From NCBI RefSeq assembly GCF_000281045.1, contig NW_008246073.1:684031-730097 (forward strand): a stretch of DNA of 46,067 nucleotides, read 5' to 3'. Shown in pieces: positions 22,201-32,315 of this stretch (positions are counted from its first letter, which is position 1; each line of letters opens with the position of its first letter). Origin of the DNA: Saprolegnia diclina VS20 (lineage: Eukaryota; Oomycota; Saprolegniomycetes; Saprolegniales; Saprolegniaceae). Made by a program: the position numbers and the translations under genes. The notes beneath the pieces are model-generated. The model worked only from the letters and a program-made list of their open reading frames with translations. It was not told the DNA's origin and did not search any database.

Positions 22201-23808
22201 CTTGGTGGTCACATTGTCGTGTTCGCGCAAGACGAGCATACGTCGGAACGTCGCCAGCGACACGATTTGCTTCTCTGTGACAACCGCAAGTGCAAACTCG
22301 GTCCGGACATCAATGACGTTGGCCACGGGCTGCTTGCCCGAGCTCGCGAGCACCGACCGGAGACTCGGGCGATTCATATCGACGGGCGGCGTCTTCGCAG
22401 CAGTGGTCGGTGCCGCCATCAATGCCGATGGCTTCCTCTCGACGTGCGTCGACGGCACGCGGAAGCGATACGACGTGCTTCGCCCAACGAGGAGCTTCTC
22501 GGTCTCCAAGCTGTAGCTGAGCAGGAGCGACTGGACCTTCTTATAGCACACCTTGTCGGACATTCCGCACCGATCTCGAACTTGGGGAATCGTGAGGCCT
22601 TCGGGCGTCGCAGCGATGAGCGAGTAAATGTGCTCGAGCGGCCCGAGCTCGCAGCGCGGCGGGTGCGAGAGGCGGAACGCAGGCACGTCGGTGAGCGCGC
22701 CCACTGGCGGCTCGTACACCTTGACGCACCACAGCTTGCGCCCCGACGAGCGCTGGCCGGACCGGCACGTGGCCATGAAGACTTGGACCGGGTACGTCGC
22801 GTCGCGCAGCATCTCTTGCACAATGTAGTTGCGGATCGTCTCTTGGAGCCGTTTGCTCCAGTTGAAGCGCTTGGCGATGTCGGCAAAGACGGCCGTCGAC
22901 TCCTTGTGCGCGCGGAGCGACTGTAGCATGCGCGTGACCATCGAGCCCTTGTTGTAGAGCTCGTCTTCGAACGTCGCGCCTGGCGCTACCATGCTCGGTC
23001 GAAAGAGCGCTGCGTACCGCGTCAGATGGATCATGTTGAAGCGCTTGCTCTCGAGTAGGATGATGCGCTTGACCACGAGCTTGCGCGCAATGAGGCCGTC
23101 GATGAGATGGTGGGCGCGCTTGACGTCGCTCTGCGCGAGGCTGCCGGCCAAGTCGGTGATCGCCAAGCCCTTCTCGCGTGTGTGCGCGACGCGCTCGAGG
23201 ATGTCAATGTACACGGGGTTGAAATCCGACTCGGCGTACGAGATACCGAGCACCTTCAAGCGCAAATCTTCGTTCGCAATCGCAACGAGCGACACGTCGA
23301 CGTAGGCGTCAATGAAGGCAAGCCCTCTGACGTCAACGTCGGGCTGCGTCTCGTACGGCATGGGCTGTCGCACCGGCGGCGGCGGCACCCTACGGTTCGG
23401 CGGCGCCTTGAATGGCACGGACGCCACTTCAATGTCGGACGCGCCGCCGCTGTACTCGGATGCGCTGTCGTCGCTGTCGCTCGTCTTGCGTCGCTTCTTG
23501 GCGGGCTTGGCCTTTGGCTTTGGAGGCACCTTGCGCTTCAAGCTGGGTACCACGACCTCGTGCTTGATCGGCACTCTAGATGCAGGCTCGATGCGATAGA
23601 ACCGGATCGGCTGCTGCTCGTACGCGCCTTGGCGCAAGATGGACCAGCACGCGTCGCGGACAGCCGGATCCTTCGTCGGTTCGTACATGTCAAAGAGCTC
23701 GCGGATCGAGACGCCGTTGCGGCCGCCCAGCGCGATGCTCTCGTACAGCGTCGGCATGAGCCGCAGTACGCTCCAGCGCGCCTCTCTTGGTGCTTCGGTC
23801 CGTCCCAT
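19216..23808 (-). CDS. TFIIIC largest subunit, B-block binding (GTF3C1/Tfc3-like)
   Basis: A single uninterrupted exon of 1530 residues from an ATG at 23808. The N-terminus has a winged-helix-like segment (SIALGGRNGVSIRELFDMYEP, interrupted by basic linker KPKAKPAKKRRK). The B-block binding domain follows near residues 195-265 (YIDILERVAHTREKGLAIT; ARKLVVKRIILLESKRFNM), then further winged helices (LEHIYSLIAATPEGLTIPQV; HVAICEILMSLGLWD). A central acidic stretch (YGLEDDEMDMVDDDDNMFDELDE, shown in part) lies near residue 1280, and the C-terminus has another winged helix (LLIEAGPLGVASSKLFKQY). TFIIIC recognises the internal B box of tRNA genes and recruits TFIIIB and Pol III. The length is between yeast Tfc3 (about 1160) and human GTF3C1 (about 2100). 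Family placement rests on the B-block region and the repeated winged helices. Confidence 0.83.
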   Translation of the reverse strand: MGRTEAPREARWSVLRLMPTLYESIALGGRNGVSIRELFDMYEPTKDPAVRDACWSILRQGAYEQQPIRFYRIEPASRVPIKHEVVVPSLKRKVPPKPKAKPAKKRRKTSDSDDSASEYSGGASDIEVASVPFKAPPNRRVPPPPVRQPMPYETQPDVDVRGLAFIDAYVDVSLVAIANEDLRLKVLGISYAESDFNPVYIDILERVAHTREKGLAITDLAGSLAQSDVKRAHHLIDGLIARKLVVKRIILLESKRFNMIHLTRYAALFRPSMVAPGATFEDELYNKGSMVTRMLQSLRAHKESTAVFADIAKRFNWSKRLQETIRNYIVQEMLRDATYPVQVFMATCRSGQRSSGRKLWCVKVYEPPVGALTDVPAFRLSHPPRCELGPLEHIYSLIAATPEGLTIPQVRDRCGMSDKVCYKKVQSLLLSYSLETEKLLVGRSTSYRFRVPSTHVERKPSALMAAPTTAAKTPPVDMNRPSLRSVLASSGKQPVANVIDVRTEFALAVVTEKQIVSLATFRRMLVLREHDNVTTKTSKGFVDHRTITKIFQGLVKKKAVVFLDVLVPSSDPRHRRKVRCVALTSAVAAPGQPAIRHFIETFAHEDVSDLGMLHNDDSMRIVVRDPLAAHKTPMTKTIVYNKSAHLSTQRLTVVLGQQNRRLGMAFGLACRTKLLHVAICEILMSLGLWDTTTPSPITFSLLQVMSRIPLSDFVHIFGSCERMTTAEETELTRVLRSDAPSWHDLSESVLSKITKNKWRRIRRLMDHLRDLRVVVQEAVTARASVVPAVFDDVDDMVLQASEDTITGGRFVLHRANMDVPVVHEAKRRDRVVLLDDTSFLRPVTFFKFKRVDENHELRVRHTFNSVADVNAFWDIVECISIERTRFELVGENGFASPCFVSPAMFVSANASYVRHAWIDRVAPKKLPVKRLKPIAPRQRRDERYSNHVASYVPKNVHRKRPVKVSAEPIRMKLKYPLMEATEEKALLLYFDELPSTWQIPVPVELRLPNEPKAVFRNPRLGRTKINYKAMCTKVGHARPMDLKRRLQSLMTNPVHKKRKRDMEAEMLSAKNPSGLFLEEMTVHQSPRLYACFVRAVQMMLEPNEVYNAKVADALFARWSTTELQMVWRYLWFSHMFVKATQKDLGHRRGFSLAPSTFDFLRLAPTLHPMPMCLEAADAAASLNGLDDVEADVPANTGAGHLAVLLSGAVTGAISLLPTFEADVQDVEPPRKKGHAKYSDGFVGHLVRFTKGQSPDLFDDKWSVTSKSRSEHDVSDIVYGLEDDEMDMVDDDDNMFDELDEAWECHCDVSHASLDACATLFETKLLRLLIEAGPLGVASSKLFKQYRPRYSTSQVVSRLASLVAATKVLEAHTFAELRYVAASEAALWQLRPYAVHDGAVRFDESQLPTTSRPWLQLDGSVNTTCLLVLKREAAMLAWRYPGLSEAELQRQFRGLLGLQDTRCLAFMLLDDGVLSCRATKIRTASLFSSNLPPAPVRGEYHMDRSEYVLRFFPTVSLVENLGSTMDDLFHN

Positions 23809-24417
23809 GGCCCACGCACGGTTGGGTCCGCAACCACTTGCACTTTTCGAAGTTCGCTGCTTCGACTCGGTTCAGACCACGAGCCACACGCCGCCTCGAT
23901 AAAGTACGGTTATGCCTTCGAACTTCGATTTCCATTTTTGGCATCTTGCCGACAACGCGCCGACGGCCTCGCAACCCACTGCGTCGACAAGGGTACTGTG
24001 GCCGGCGACTGCCTTCGCCATTGCTGCAGCTAGAGTATTGCACTCGACTGCGAATAGCGTCGATGCTATCGGGATGGGCAATAAAACTCATTGGGACTTC
24101 CACCGCAACAGCTCAACGCTATCGCCATTGCACGTCACGCCCTTGTCCGTCCATCCAGTGGCGCAGCCTAGCCAGGCGTCGCCTCTACGAAGGCATGTGT
24201 TGCCTCGCAGTCGTTCACCGGCAGCGCCCACCAGCACGGTGCGCTGGCCACGGCAGTAAGCTCGGTGCGGCTGCTAGAGATGTATGAGTCGCGTCATGCT
24301 GCATTGGCGTTGGAGGGTTGAGTGCAAGCTGCACCTTGTTGGGGGTTGCCACAGCGACAGTGGTTGCATGGTGCGAGCCCAACGCTTCAGAAGGTGCTCG
24401 CGACGGTTCAAGATCGC
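23809..24417. promoter_or_regulatory. Divergent intergenic region between TFIIIC subunit and WD40-FN3 gene
   Basis: About 610 bp between two outward-facing ATGs, so it should carry both promoters. Frames crossing it have no domain and start at non-ATG codons. I could not identify a specific motif. Confidence 0.4.
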
Positions 24418-27400
24418 ATGTCGCGCCACAAGGAGCGCGTCGAGGCGCGGCTCGCCGAGCGATTCGGCATTCGAGATGCGCTCGAAGCGTCGGACGAGCA
24501 GCGCGCCATCAACGAGATGATCCAGCGCGTCGCAAAGATCGCCAGTGAAGACACGCTGCGTGAAGACGGTGGCACTTGAGGCCCATGTCTACCTTTACAA
24601 TATCCAAAGCGTAGGCTTCTTCTTTCGCGACGGACAGTACATGGGCGCGCGCCGCTTCAAGGAGACGCCTGGCATGGTTCTCCGCGTCTTGGAGGGTCAC
24701 ACCGCAGCCGTGCGCGCCATCGGCATTGATGCCGACGTCCTCTTCACCTTTGGCATGGACGGGTACATGCGCCATTCGCTACGTGCTGCTGTACATCAAT
24801 GGCTCTGTCTAGCGTCTGTGTGTGGGCACCGCATGCGCCGACACCGATCGCGCGACTGCCGCGACATACGCTCACAAGCGGCGCCTACCGCGTAACCGGC
24901 GCGGTCTCGGTGCGCAGTGTCGTCATGTGCTGCGCAGGCATGTCCCGCTCACTTGTGCGTGATCATGATGTTGCATAGGACCAGCACCGTGGCGCTTGGA
25001 GCTCGTCAAGTCAACGCCAAATTGGGACTTGATCCCCGTGGCGACCGGCGTCTTTGGCCACGACGGCGCGATCACATGCTGCAGCTTTAGCCCCAACGGC
25101 AATGTCTTTGTCACTGGCTCGCTCGACACGACGTGCGTTCTATGGGATCCCAGGTCGCTTCAAGTCCTCCAGATCCTGAATGCCCACGCCGGCGGCGTCG
25201 CAGCGTGTCACTTTGGCGCGCACGACGACGCATTCCTCTTGACCGCCGGCGCCCTCGACATGAGCATCAAGCGCTGGGATGTCTCCTTCTACACGCTTGG
25301 CGCATCATCCTCGTCGGCACAGACGCGCGATGTTCCGAGTGACGCGCCACTGAACGGCGATGGGCTCGAGACTGACACGGCACTACTAGCGCCACCAAGG
25401 ACCCGTAGCGATGCTGCGAATTCAAAAAGCAACCTGAACGATACGTGCGTCCACTGGAAGCAAGGTGCTGAGACACATGCGAGCACCTCCACGGAGCTCC
25501 GACCTCCAATGACGGTCGCTTCAGCACCGTCAACCACGACAGAGATCGCGGTACCGACACCTGACGACGCATTCAAGCAGGACGGCAACGGGGTACCGCG
25601 CGCCACGCCGTTCGAAGCTGTGAGCTGGATGCAACTGCAAAGTCGATCGAGCATCTTTGCGTTTGCGCGCGTCGTGCACCCGACAGCACTGTGGAGCGAC
25701 CGGCAAAAGTACAACCGGGCGCTCGACACGCTCTTCTCGCCGAATGTGACGCTCCAGACGCTAACGCTCGAGAACCACATTCCAGAATTTGCATTCAACG
25801 ACGACTGGTGCTTCCACCGACCGCCGTCGTCGCTGCGCCTGCCGCCACTCCATGCCTTTGCGGTGGACGCGCATACGATGGACGTTCGCGAAGACGACGA
25901 CGACCCGGCGACGCTCTCGGCACTCGAGCACATTGACATCTTGTCTCTTTTGAACCCGACGACATCGGCGCGGCACCCGCACTGCGACGTCGTGGCCAAC
26001 ACGATGACGAGCCGCGTCACCTCCTTCTGCTTTGCGCATCACCGGTTAACCGCAGTCGATAGCGAGTACGTGCAACACTCGCACACGATCAACGGCCTCG
26101 CGCTATCGCCGGCTGGCGACTTTGTCATTTCCGTCGCGTCCGACCGCGCGATCAAAGTACGTTGAAAATACCGCCCTGTGTACAACCCGCAGTGCACGAT
26201 TAGCGCTGGCACGCCCAGACAGGAGCCCATGAGGTGACGACGCGCGATGCGCATGCGCACCCGATCTTGTGCTGTGCGCTGGCAGCACATCCGAGTGACG
26301 TCAAGATCCAGTTTCTCGCAACTGGCAGCGCCGACGCCAGTGTCAAGATCTGGAACGTCAGCGACATGACAACTCTGTTTACGCTTTTGGGACACTACGA
26401 CTCGGTGACGTCGCTGTCCTTTTCGCCGTCGCGTCACGCTTTGTATTCGACGTCGCTCGATATGCGCGTCATCCTGTGGCAAATTGTCCCTACTGGTAGG
26501 TGCATTCCTACGCTGTAGATAGAACCACGAGGTGCGTAGTACCGGACGCACCGCGGCCACCGACGATCGTTGCCGTGCACTGCCACGCGATCGAGATTGC
26601 ATGGAGCGAGCCCCTCGTACAATACTATCAAGTTGATACTCTGCCCACGCGAACACCTTTAGGGCAACGGAGCACCGATATTACTGTACGAGATACGCAC
26701 GTCGCGTGACCATGGGCCGTTCGAGGCGCCGATGCAAGTGCGTCCGGACGAGACTGTTTGCTGCATGGACGCCTTGGACCCGGGCATCGTCTATGCGTTT
26801 AGAGTCGCGGCGCGCAATCATGTCGGGGCCGGACCCGCTCTGACATCTTTTGAACTGCTACGTAGGTCGGACTCGGCGACTTTAGCGAGAGCTCGCCGCC
26901 GGTCGAGACTCACGCGTACCGTACGTGTTTTCTACGTCTCGTCTCGTACTTGGAGGTGGTAATGCAGGGCCGTCCAAGGTGCAGAAACCGTGCGCGGTCG
27001 GGAGCGTCACAACGCACAGCGTCGTGCTCGAGTGGCTGCCCCCGCTCGCTAACGGGTCGCCCATTTCGCACTACCACTTTTGCTGCGTACCCGAGGACAC
27101 GCTTGGCACCGAGGACGTCATCCACGAGGTCATTCCCATGGACGCAATCGCGGGTCAGAGCCGTGCCGCGCGGGAAGCCGCCGAAGCTGGTGAGCGGTCA
27201 TATTTCTGGTGGAGCGGCAGGGATCCCACATGGATAGCGTTTGTGCGCAAGCTCGAGGAGCGGGCCGAGCGCGACGCCGAGCGCGCCACGCGCTTGAAAT
27301 CCAAAAAAGCGCTGGAAAAGAGTATGAAGTTGCAGCTCCAAGCCCGGGCGCGGCTCGAGAAGCAGCGTCGGCAGGTGCGAAGACCTTGGTACAACCCATC

Positions 27401-28924
27401 GTACTGAAATATGCATAGGAAGAGAAAGCGGTGCCGACAGCGCTGCTCAAGTACACGCTCACGTGCGTCTTGCCCGGCACGATTTACCAGTTCCAGCTCG
27501 CTGCCGAGAACCGGTGCGCGCGTTGTGTGGAAAAATGTGGATCTGATATTTACATCCAGATGTGGTGTCGCCGACTTTTCGATTCCATCCATGTATATCA
27601 AAACCGAGTCGTGCGGTATACCTACCTGATGCTGTTGCAGTCGTGACTCGTATGGTCGCCGTTAGAGCCCAACGCGCCAGACCAGCCGACGCTCTCGCAC
27701 ATCACACCGACGACGGTCCAGCTGCATTGGCAACCGCCGCGCGCCAACGGCAGCGACGTCGTTCAGTACACACTGGAATGGCTCCACGATGGCGACACGA
27801 CGAGCCTCGACGTGCTGGCACGAACACTGGCGACGCCCCACTATACGCTGAGTCCGCTCCGTCCCGGCAAGGTACCCCGTGTCTTTGCATTGTTAGGGGC
27901 ATATGTGTCATAGGACGTCTGTGCTCGATTGCGGGCGTCCAACGTCATTGACAAGAAAGTGCGCACGTCCGAGTGGTCGCCGTGGTCGCCGACCGTCACG
28001 ACGCTGCCGACAACGCCCAGCGCCGTCGCGCAGCCTCTTTTGCACCACCCGACATCGCACTCGATGCACGTAGCGTTCTCGGCGCCGTGCGACAACGGGT
28101 TTACGAATTTGTTGAACATTTGTGGACAAGTTGTCTTCGTTTTAGGCGACCGATAGAAGCATACCACGCGACACTGTGCGCGCAAGAGACGGCTTTCGGC
28201 GTCGTCTCGCACCGCTTGGTGCGGTCGTACGTCTGGCGCGATACAGCGACCTTTGCCATCGAGTTGGTCAAGCTCGACGCAGCGACGACGCATGTTGTCC
28301 GCATCGCCGCGGAGAACGTCCTCGGTGTCGGCGACTACAGCGCCTGGAGCTTGCCGTTGCGGACCAAGACGGCGGTCGTTCCTGCGCCTGTGCCCGAGGT
28401 CGCGCACCGCCTTGACCTATATGTTACTAGCCTTCTCATGTAGGCCCCGACGCTCGACGAGGTGCAGCCCACGTGCGCGCGCCTCAATTGGCAAGTGCCG
28501 GTGCACAATGGTGGCTCTCCGCTTGTCGGCTACGTTGTCGAGTATACCATCGATGGCGGCGAGCGCATCTCGCTGCGCGTGCCCCGCGTGAGTCTCGACT
28601 TGCGCCTCGACTTTCTCAAGCCCAAGACAAATTATGTGCTTCGCGTCGCCGCCATCAATGCGGTCGGGACCAGTCCGTTCTCAATCGACTCGACACCGCT
28701 CTTGACGCCGAGTCTCGTCGAGTACACGCTGCGCACCTACTTTGCCAACCGGCCCGACGAGGAGCACGTGGCGGCTCGGTGTCTCCAGGTACACAGTTTT
28801 TGACGTCGTTATTGTCGTACGCTTTGCGTAGCGTTGTTATCGGGCTTCGGCGGCGCGCCAGGCGGCCAAGCAAGCGCATGCTGCGTACCTCTCGGCGTGG
28901 CTACGGTCCTGGAACCTCCTGTAG
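24418..28924 (+). CDS. WD40-fibronectin III scaffold protein with coiled-coil insertion and IQ-like tail
   Basis: Seventeen exons spliced by sixteen introns of 42-62 bp close in frame to 1251 residues. Boundaries: 24418..24568, 24615..24762, 24813..24916, 24979..26156, 26204..26495, 26540..26616, 26663..26821, 26866..26920, 26968..27189, 27238..27374, 27419..27513, 27560..27615, 27666..27871, 27914..28098, 28146..28398, 28444..28788, 28832..28924. Residues 50-620 are WD repeats (LEGHTAAVRAIG; GHDGAITCCSFSPNGNVFVT; SADASVKIWNV; STSLDMRVILW) with an unstructured insert of about 250 residues. Five FN3 domains follow (about 628-1190), each with an N..G/A.N.VG.G-type edge, e.g. AARNHVGLGDFS, AAENRCGVADFS and INAVGTSPFS. 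The second FN3 is split by a charged helix. The C-terminus, AARCLQRCYRASAARQ, is IQ-motif-like. Similar WD40/FN3 mixes occur in ciliary or cytoskeletal scaffolds, but the role here is unknown. The 62 bp third intron is the least certain. Confidence 0.83.
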
Positions 28925-29811
28925 CCGCCGCTGTTCAACTAAAGAAACACTATACGGACTCTCTCAGGCGCACATGTTCAAGCTAGGTGTGCAAACATGG
29001 AGGAGCAAAGGGTCGAAATTAATGGAGGGTGGGGTGTTTGAGGAATCGGAGGTCCTCCCGTAGGGAGGTCAGAAATTAGTGAAGCCGCATTGTTCGTAAG
29101 ACGTCCACGGTAATCTTTAGTAAAAGGCGAAAGATTAGTACGAGTAAACGCTTTACTGCGGAATAATTGATCATTTGGATGTTTGGGCTATAGCTGCAAA
29201 AGAGGAGAAATCAAAACAAATCGATTGTTCACCACGTACTAGTACCAAATGAGGATGCCACGTGAAACGGCCGGTCGCAACCTGCTCGGTCGTTGCCGAA
29301 AGGAGCGCTGATCGCAACTCTGGCGTCCGAGCGTCTTTTGTCCACAACATTAGTGATCATGTATCTCTCGGTACAGCAATCTTCCGTCCTTGAGCAATCA
29401 CTGGGACCATCCTCCCACACTCATGACGTGGCACCACCTTGAGCCGCCAACGAATCCATTGCGGTCCATGATTGGCTCGTTTCTGGTCGCATGAGATGCT
29501 CTCACGCAGATGATGCTTGGTTTATGCAGCCGACTTCAAATTGAACATCGGCCACACGCCGGCTAAGCAGCAGTGTCAACGCTTGACGTAGCATCGCCTA
29601 GGCTACCTTAACCAAGTTGGTCCTTGACCGATGCAGATCGACGCAGTAGAAGCCAAGATTCATTGAACGCGTCGAGCACAGCGTTTGGTCTGCCCTGCTC
29701 GAAATATGGTCCTTGCTGCCGGTGGGATGCGACTCGATGCGTCTTGCATTGCGCTCTTGCATCCACGTGCCATGTAGTATTATATGCAGTTACATATACT
29801 ATCTCATGCCG
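28925..29811. other. Intergenic region between convergent WD40-FN3 and Na+/H+ exchanger genes
   Basis: About 890 bp, less GC-rich than the genes and without coding signal, although both neighbours only end here. Around 29015-29150 there are loosely repeated GAAATTA(A/G)TG words and a hairpin-forming CCTCCC-GTA-GGGAGG at 29054..29068. It may be a decayed repeat; no transposon family recognised. Confidence 0.4.
29054..29068. repeat. Small perfect hairpin
   Basis: Six-base arms CCTCCC and GGGAGG around a 3-base loop, about 130 bp past the WD40-FN3 stop. It could form a stem in the 3' UTR transcript or be chance. Confidence 0.4.
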
Positions 29812-31419
29812 CTAGTTGGTGCGGTCGTGGCCCGTCGGCGTCTCGACAAAGCTGTAGACGTTGCTGGCCGCGATCGACGCCTCGACGCGCGACGCAATCA
29901 GCTGCTGGCCGCCAAAGAGCGGCTGCAAGTAGCGCGAGTCGACGCTGTTCCACTTGGTCGCAACCTTCTTGGCGATCGACCCGTCCTCGGGCTCGATGAG
30001 CGCATCGTGCGCAGGGCGGCGCTGGCGCAGCTGGCTCGCCGCGTTATGCGTATCGTCGTCGATCGACTGGAGAAAGCTAAACGACGGCCGCGAGACGGGG
30101 CTGCCGGGCGCGGTCTCGGCGTTCGCATGCGGCTTGTGCCCGAGCGCGGCGAGGAGCGGGCCCGTGAGACCGCCGAGCACGAGCGTCGTGAAGACCACAA
30201 TGATGAGCGTCGTCGACACGATCAGCGGGCGGTGCGAGTGGCCATCGGCGTCGACAAACGACCACGTCTTGACGAGCGCAAACGAGATCGCGCCGCGGAG
30301 ACCCGCAAACCAAATCACAAACATGGTCGTGGGCGAGATGCGCTCGTGGGCGCGGCGCCAGATGTTCGAGACTGCGAGGAGCGGTACGATGTTGAGGAGC
30401 CGACTGAGCAGTAGGAAGCCCATCGTGAAGCCAATGAACGTCCAGTCAATGTCATGCCACGTCATCCCGTCGTCCGTGTGCCCGGCAAAGACAAAGACGA
30501 GCGACGTGCCCATGAAGACAAACACCAGCGTCTCGCAGACAAACGAAAACGTGTGGAGGAGGTGCCGGAACGACTGCTGCCCGGGCAGCGACAGCGTATG
30601 AAAGTGGTAGTGCGCCGTAAGGATGCCAGAGAAGAAGAGCGCGACGATGCCCGAGAGGTGGAGACTCTCGGCGGCGTAGTACGTGAGCAAGCTAAAGATC
30701 AAGCAGAGCGAGATCTCGTACGCGGGGAAGAGGTGGAGGCGGCTAAAGAGGGCGCGGTTCATGAGGAATGCACCGGCGAGCGTAATGGCCGCGCTCACGA
30801 CGAGCGACCCGCCGAGCATTGCGAGCGTCGAGCCCAGCACCGAGCCCAGACCGGACGCCGAGAAGGTCGCGTCCGGCTTCCATTTGGAGAGCGTTTGGTA
30901 CAAGGCAATCACGACCGCGTCGTTGAGGAGGCTTTCGCCAAAGACGATGTTGAAGAGGAGCGGCGGCGCGTTGAGCTTCTCAAAGCACGCAAGCGTCGCG
31001 ACGGGGTCGACGGCCGAGATGAGCGCGCCAAAGAGGAACGACTCGATCCAGCTCAGAGGCGTGATGACGCCGTAGAGGCCGCCGACGTAAATGGCGCCGC
31101 CCGTGACGCCGGTCGCGATGAGTGTGCCCACGATGGCGGTCGACATGATCGCGCCGAGGTTCGAGAAGAAGTGGACGCGCTTGACCGAGAAGCCGGCTTC
31201 GTAGATGATGGGCGGCAACAGCACTTCGAAGAAGACGTTGTTGTTGAAGTTGAGGTGCTCGTCGTAGCTGTAGTTTTCGGCGACGACGAGGCAGCCGCCG
31301 GCAAAGACGCCAAAGAGGAGCGCGATCCCGCTCTGCGAGATGAAGGTTTGCGACGTTCCTTCGAGGAAGAAGGAGCCGATGACCAGGATCAGAAGAAACG
31401 AGAGGAGAAGGACTTCCAT
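29812..31419 (-). CDS. Na+/H+ exchanger, CPA1/NHE family
   Basis: A single exon of 535 residues. The ATG at 31419 starts MEVLLLSFLLILVIGSFFLEG; the frame extends upstream only to a GTG. About 11-12 membrane helices cover residues 1-410. Family marks: FFEVLLPPIIYEAGF (helix 4, amiloride-region pattern), SAVDPVATLACFE, FGESLLNDAVVIAL with the paired acidic ND transport residues, SGIVALFFSGI, and WFAGLRGAISFAL (helix 11 arginine). This pattern fits eukaryotic NHE proteins of the endosomal/plasma membrane (NHE6-9-like) rather than bacterial NhaP. The C-terminal tail of about 120 residues is hydrophilic and short compared with the long regulatory tails of NHE1-3. It would swap protons for Na+ or K+ to set organelle or cytosolic pH. 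Localisation is not determined. Confidence 0.92.
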   Translation of the reverse strand: MEVLLLSFLLILVIGSFFLEGTSQTFISQSGIALLFGVFAGGCLVVAENYSYDEHLNFNNNVFFEVLLPPIIYEAGFSVKRVHFFSNLGAIMSTAIVGTLIATGVTGGAIYVGGLYGVITPLSWIESFLFGALISAVDPVATLACFEKLNAPPLLFNIVFGESLLNDAVVIALYQTLSKWKPDATFSASGLGSVLGSTLAMLGGSLVVSAAITLAGAFLMNRALFSRLHLFPAYEISLCLIFSLLTYYAAESLHLSGIVALFFSGILTAHYHFHTLSLPGQQSFRHLLHTFSFVCETLVFVFMGTSLVFVFAGHTDDGMTWHDIDWTFIGFTMGFLLLSRLLNIVPLLAVSNIWRRAHERISPTTMFVIWFAGLRGAISFALVKTWSFVDADGHSHRPLIVSTTLIIVVFTTLVLGGLTGPLLAALGHKPHANAETAPGSPVSRPSFSFLQSIDDDTHNAASQLRQRRPAHDALIEPEDGSIAKKVATKWNSVDSRYLQPLFGGQQLIASRVEASIAASNVYSFVETPTGHDRTN

Positions 31420-32315
31420 TTCTTCCACTCACACAGCATACAGGGCGATGGTCAGACTTGGCGGCGAGCGGACGACTAAGGCGAGCGTGGCAAGTGCGAG
31501 AATGACAGCGACCAGCCAGCCCCGCCAGCATTTCCCACACGTGAAGATCGAAGCTTTGCTATTTTCACAGTTTCACACGACTTGTCACCTGCCAAAATCA
31601 GCGTTGGTCTGCATTTCACACGTGTGGAAATTCCACCACGAGGGTTTCGGGCATTGAAGGTCGGCATGTCGCAGCGCCACCTGGCCCCGGCGGAAACGTG
31701 GACCGAGATAAGATCGCGGCGACGGCAGCAGCATGGCCGAGCAGTACCTGCGCTGCATGCGCCGCACTGTCCGCTATATAATGATGCCCATATTGATGCA
31801 TGAATGCGCAGTCGTGGCGCAGAGACTGTAGTCACCACGTGGCACGTTGCCGAGTCATCTTGAAAGATCGGTCCGATGGAGGTATCGCACATGGATGCAA
31901 GAAGAGCGCTAGAAGCGCCCGCGCTCCAGAAGAAGGACGATGTCTTCCTTGGCGATGCGTGTGCATCCAAAGGAGCTTCGGGTGGCAAGCCTGAAGCGAC
32001 GGGGCGATAGCATGGAGGACAAAGCTGGTACCCATCAGGACGCATCAATATGCCAGCTGGAGTGGACGTGCTGGAACGTGATGTGGCCGGCGTGGGCCAG
32101 CGAGACTCACGCCGCCTTGTTTGGAGGCGCCAAAGCTGGCTTGCCCGACGGGTTACTACTGCAAGCGCCACCCAGCTCACCTTGTATGCGAGATGCAGGC
32201 GCAGATGCGATGCTTCGTCGGTCGAGATACGCTCCAGTCTCAGAACCACATTGCAGTTGGGCAAAGCCGCCTTTCCCATACAAACATCCAATCAAGCAAA
32301 AATATTCTAGTGAAA
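31420..32315. other. Intergenic region
   Basis: About 900 bp between the exchanger start and the ankyrin gene stop, both on the minus strand. It includes a 271-codon minus-strand open frame (31476..32291) with no domain or plausible composition, which I do not count as a gene. No repeat or RNA gene recognised. The exchanger promoter should lie in its left part. Confidence 0.4.

Noticed and set aside
24917-24978. Frame break in the WD40-FN3 gene suggesting two genes or an assembly error
   Set aside because: A 62 bp GT...TAG intron restores frame, and the total of seventeen exons is a multiple of three, so a single gene is simpler.
30454-31479. 341-codon plus-strand open frame
   Set aside because: Charged mirror frame of the Na+/H+ exchanger membrane helices.
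31476-32291. 271-codon minus-strand frame between exchanger and ankyrin genes
   Set aside because: Non-ATG start, composition unlike the neighbours, no domain; not counted as a gene.
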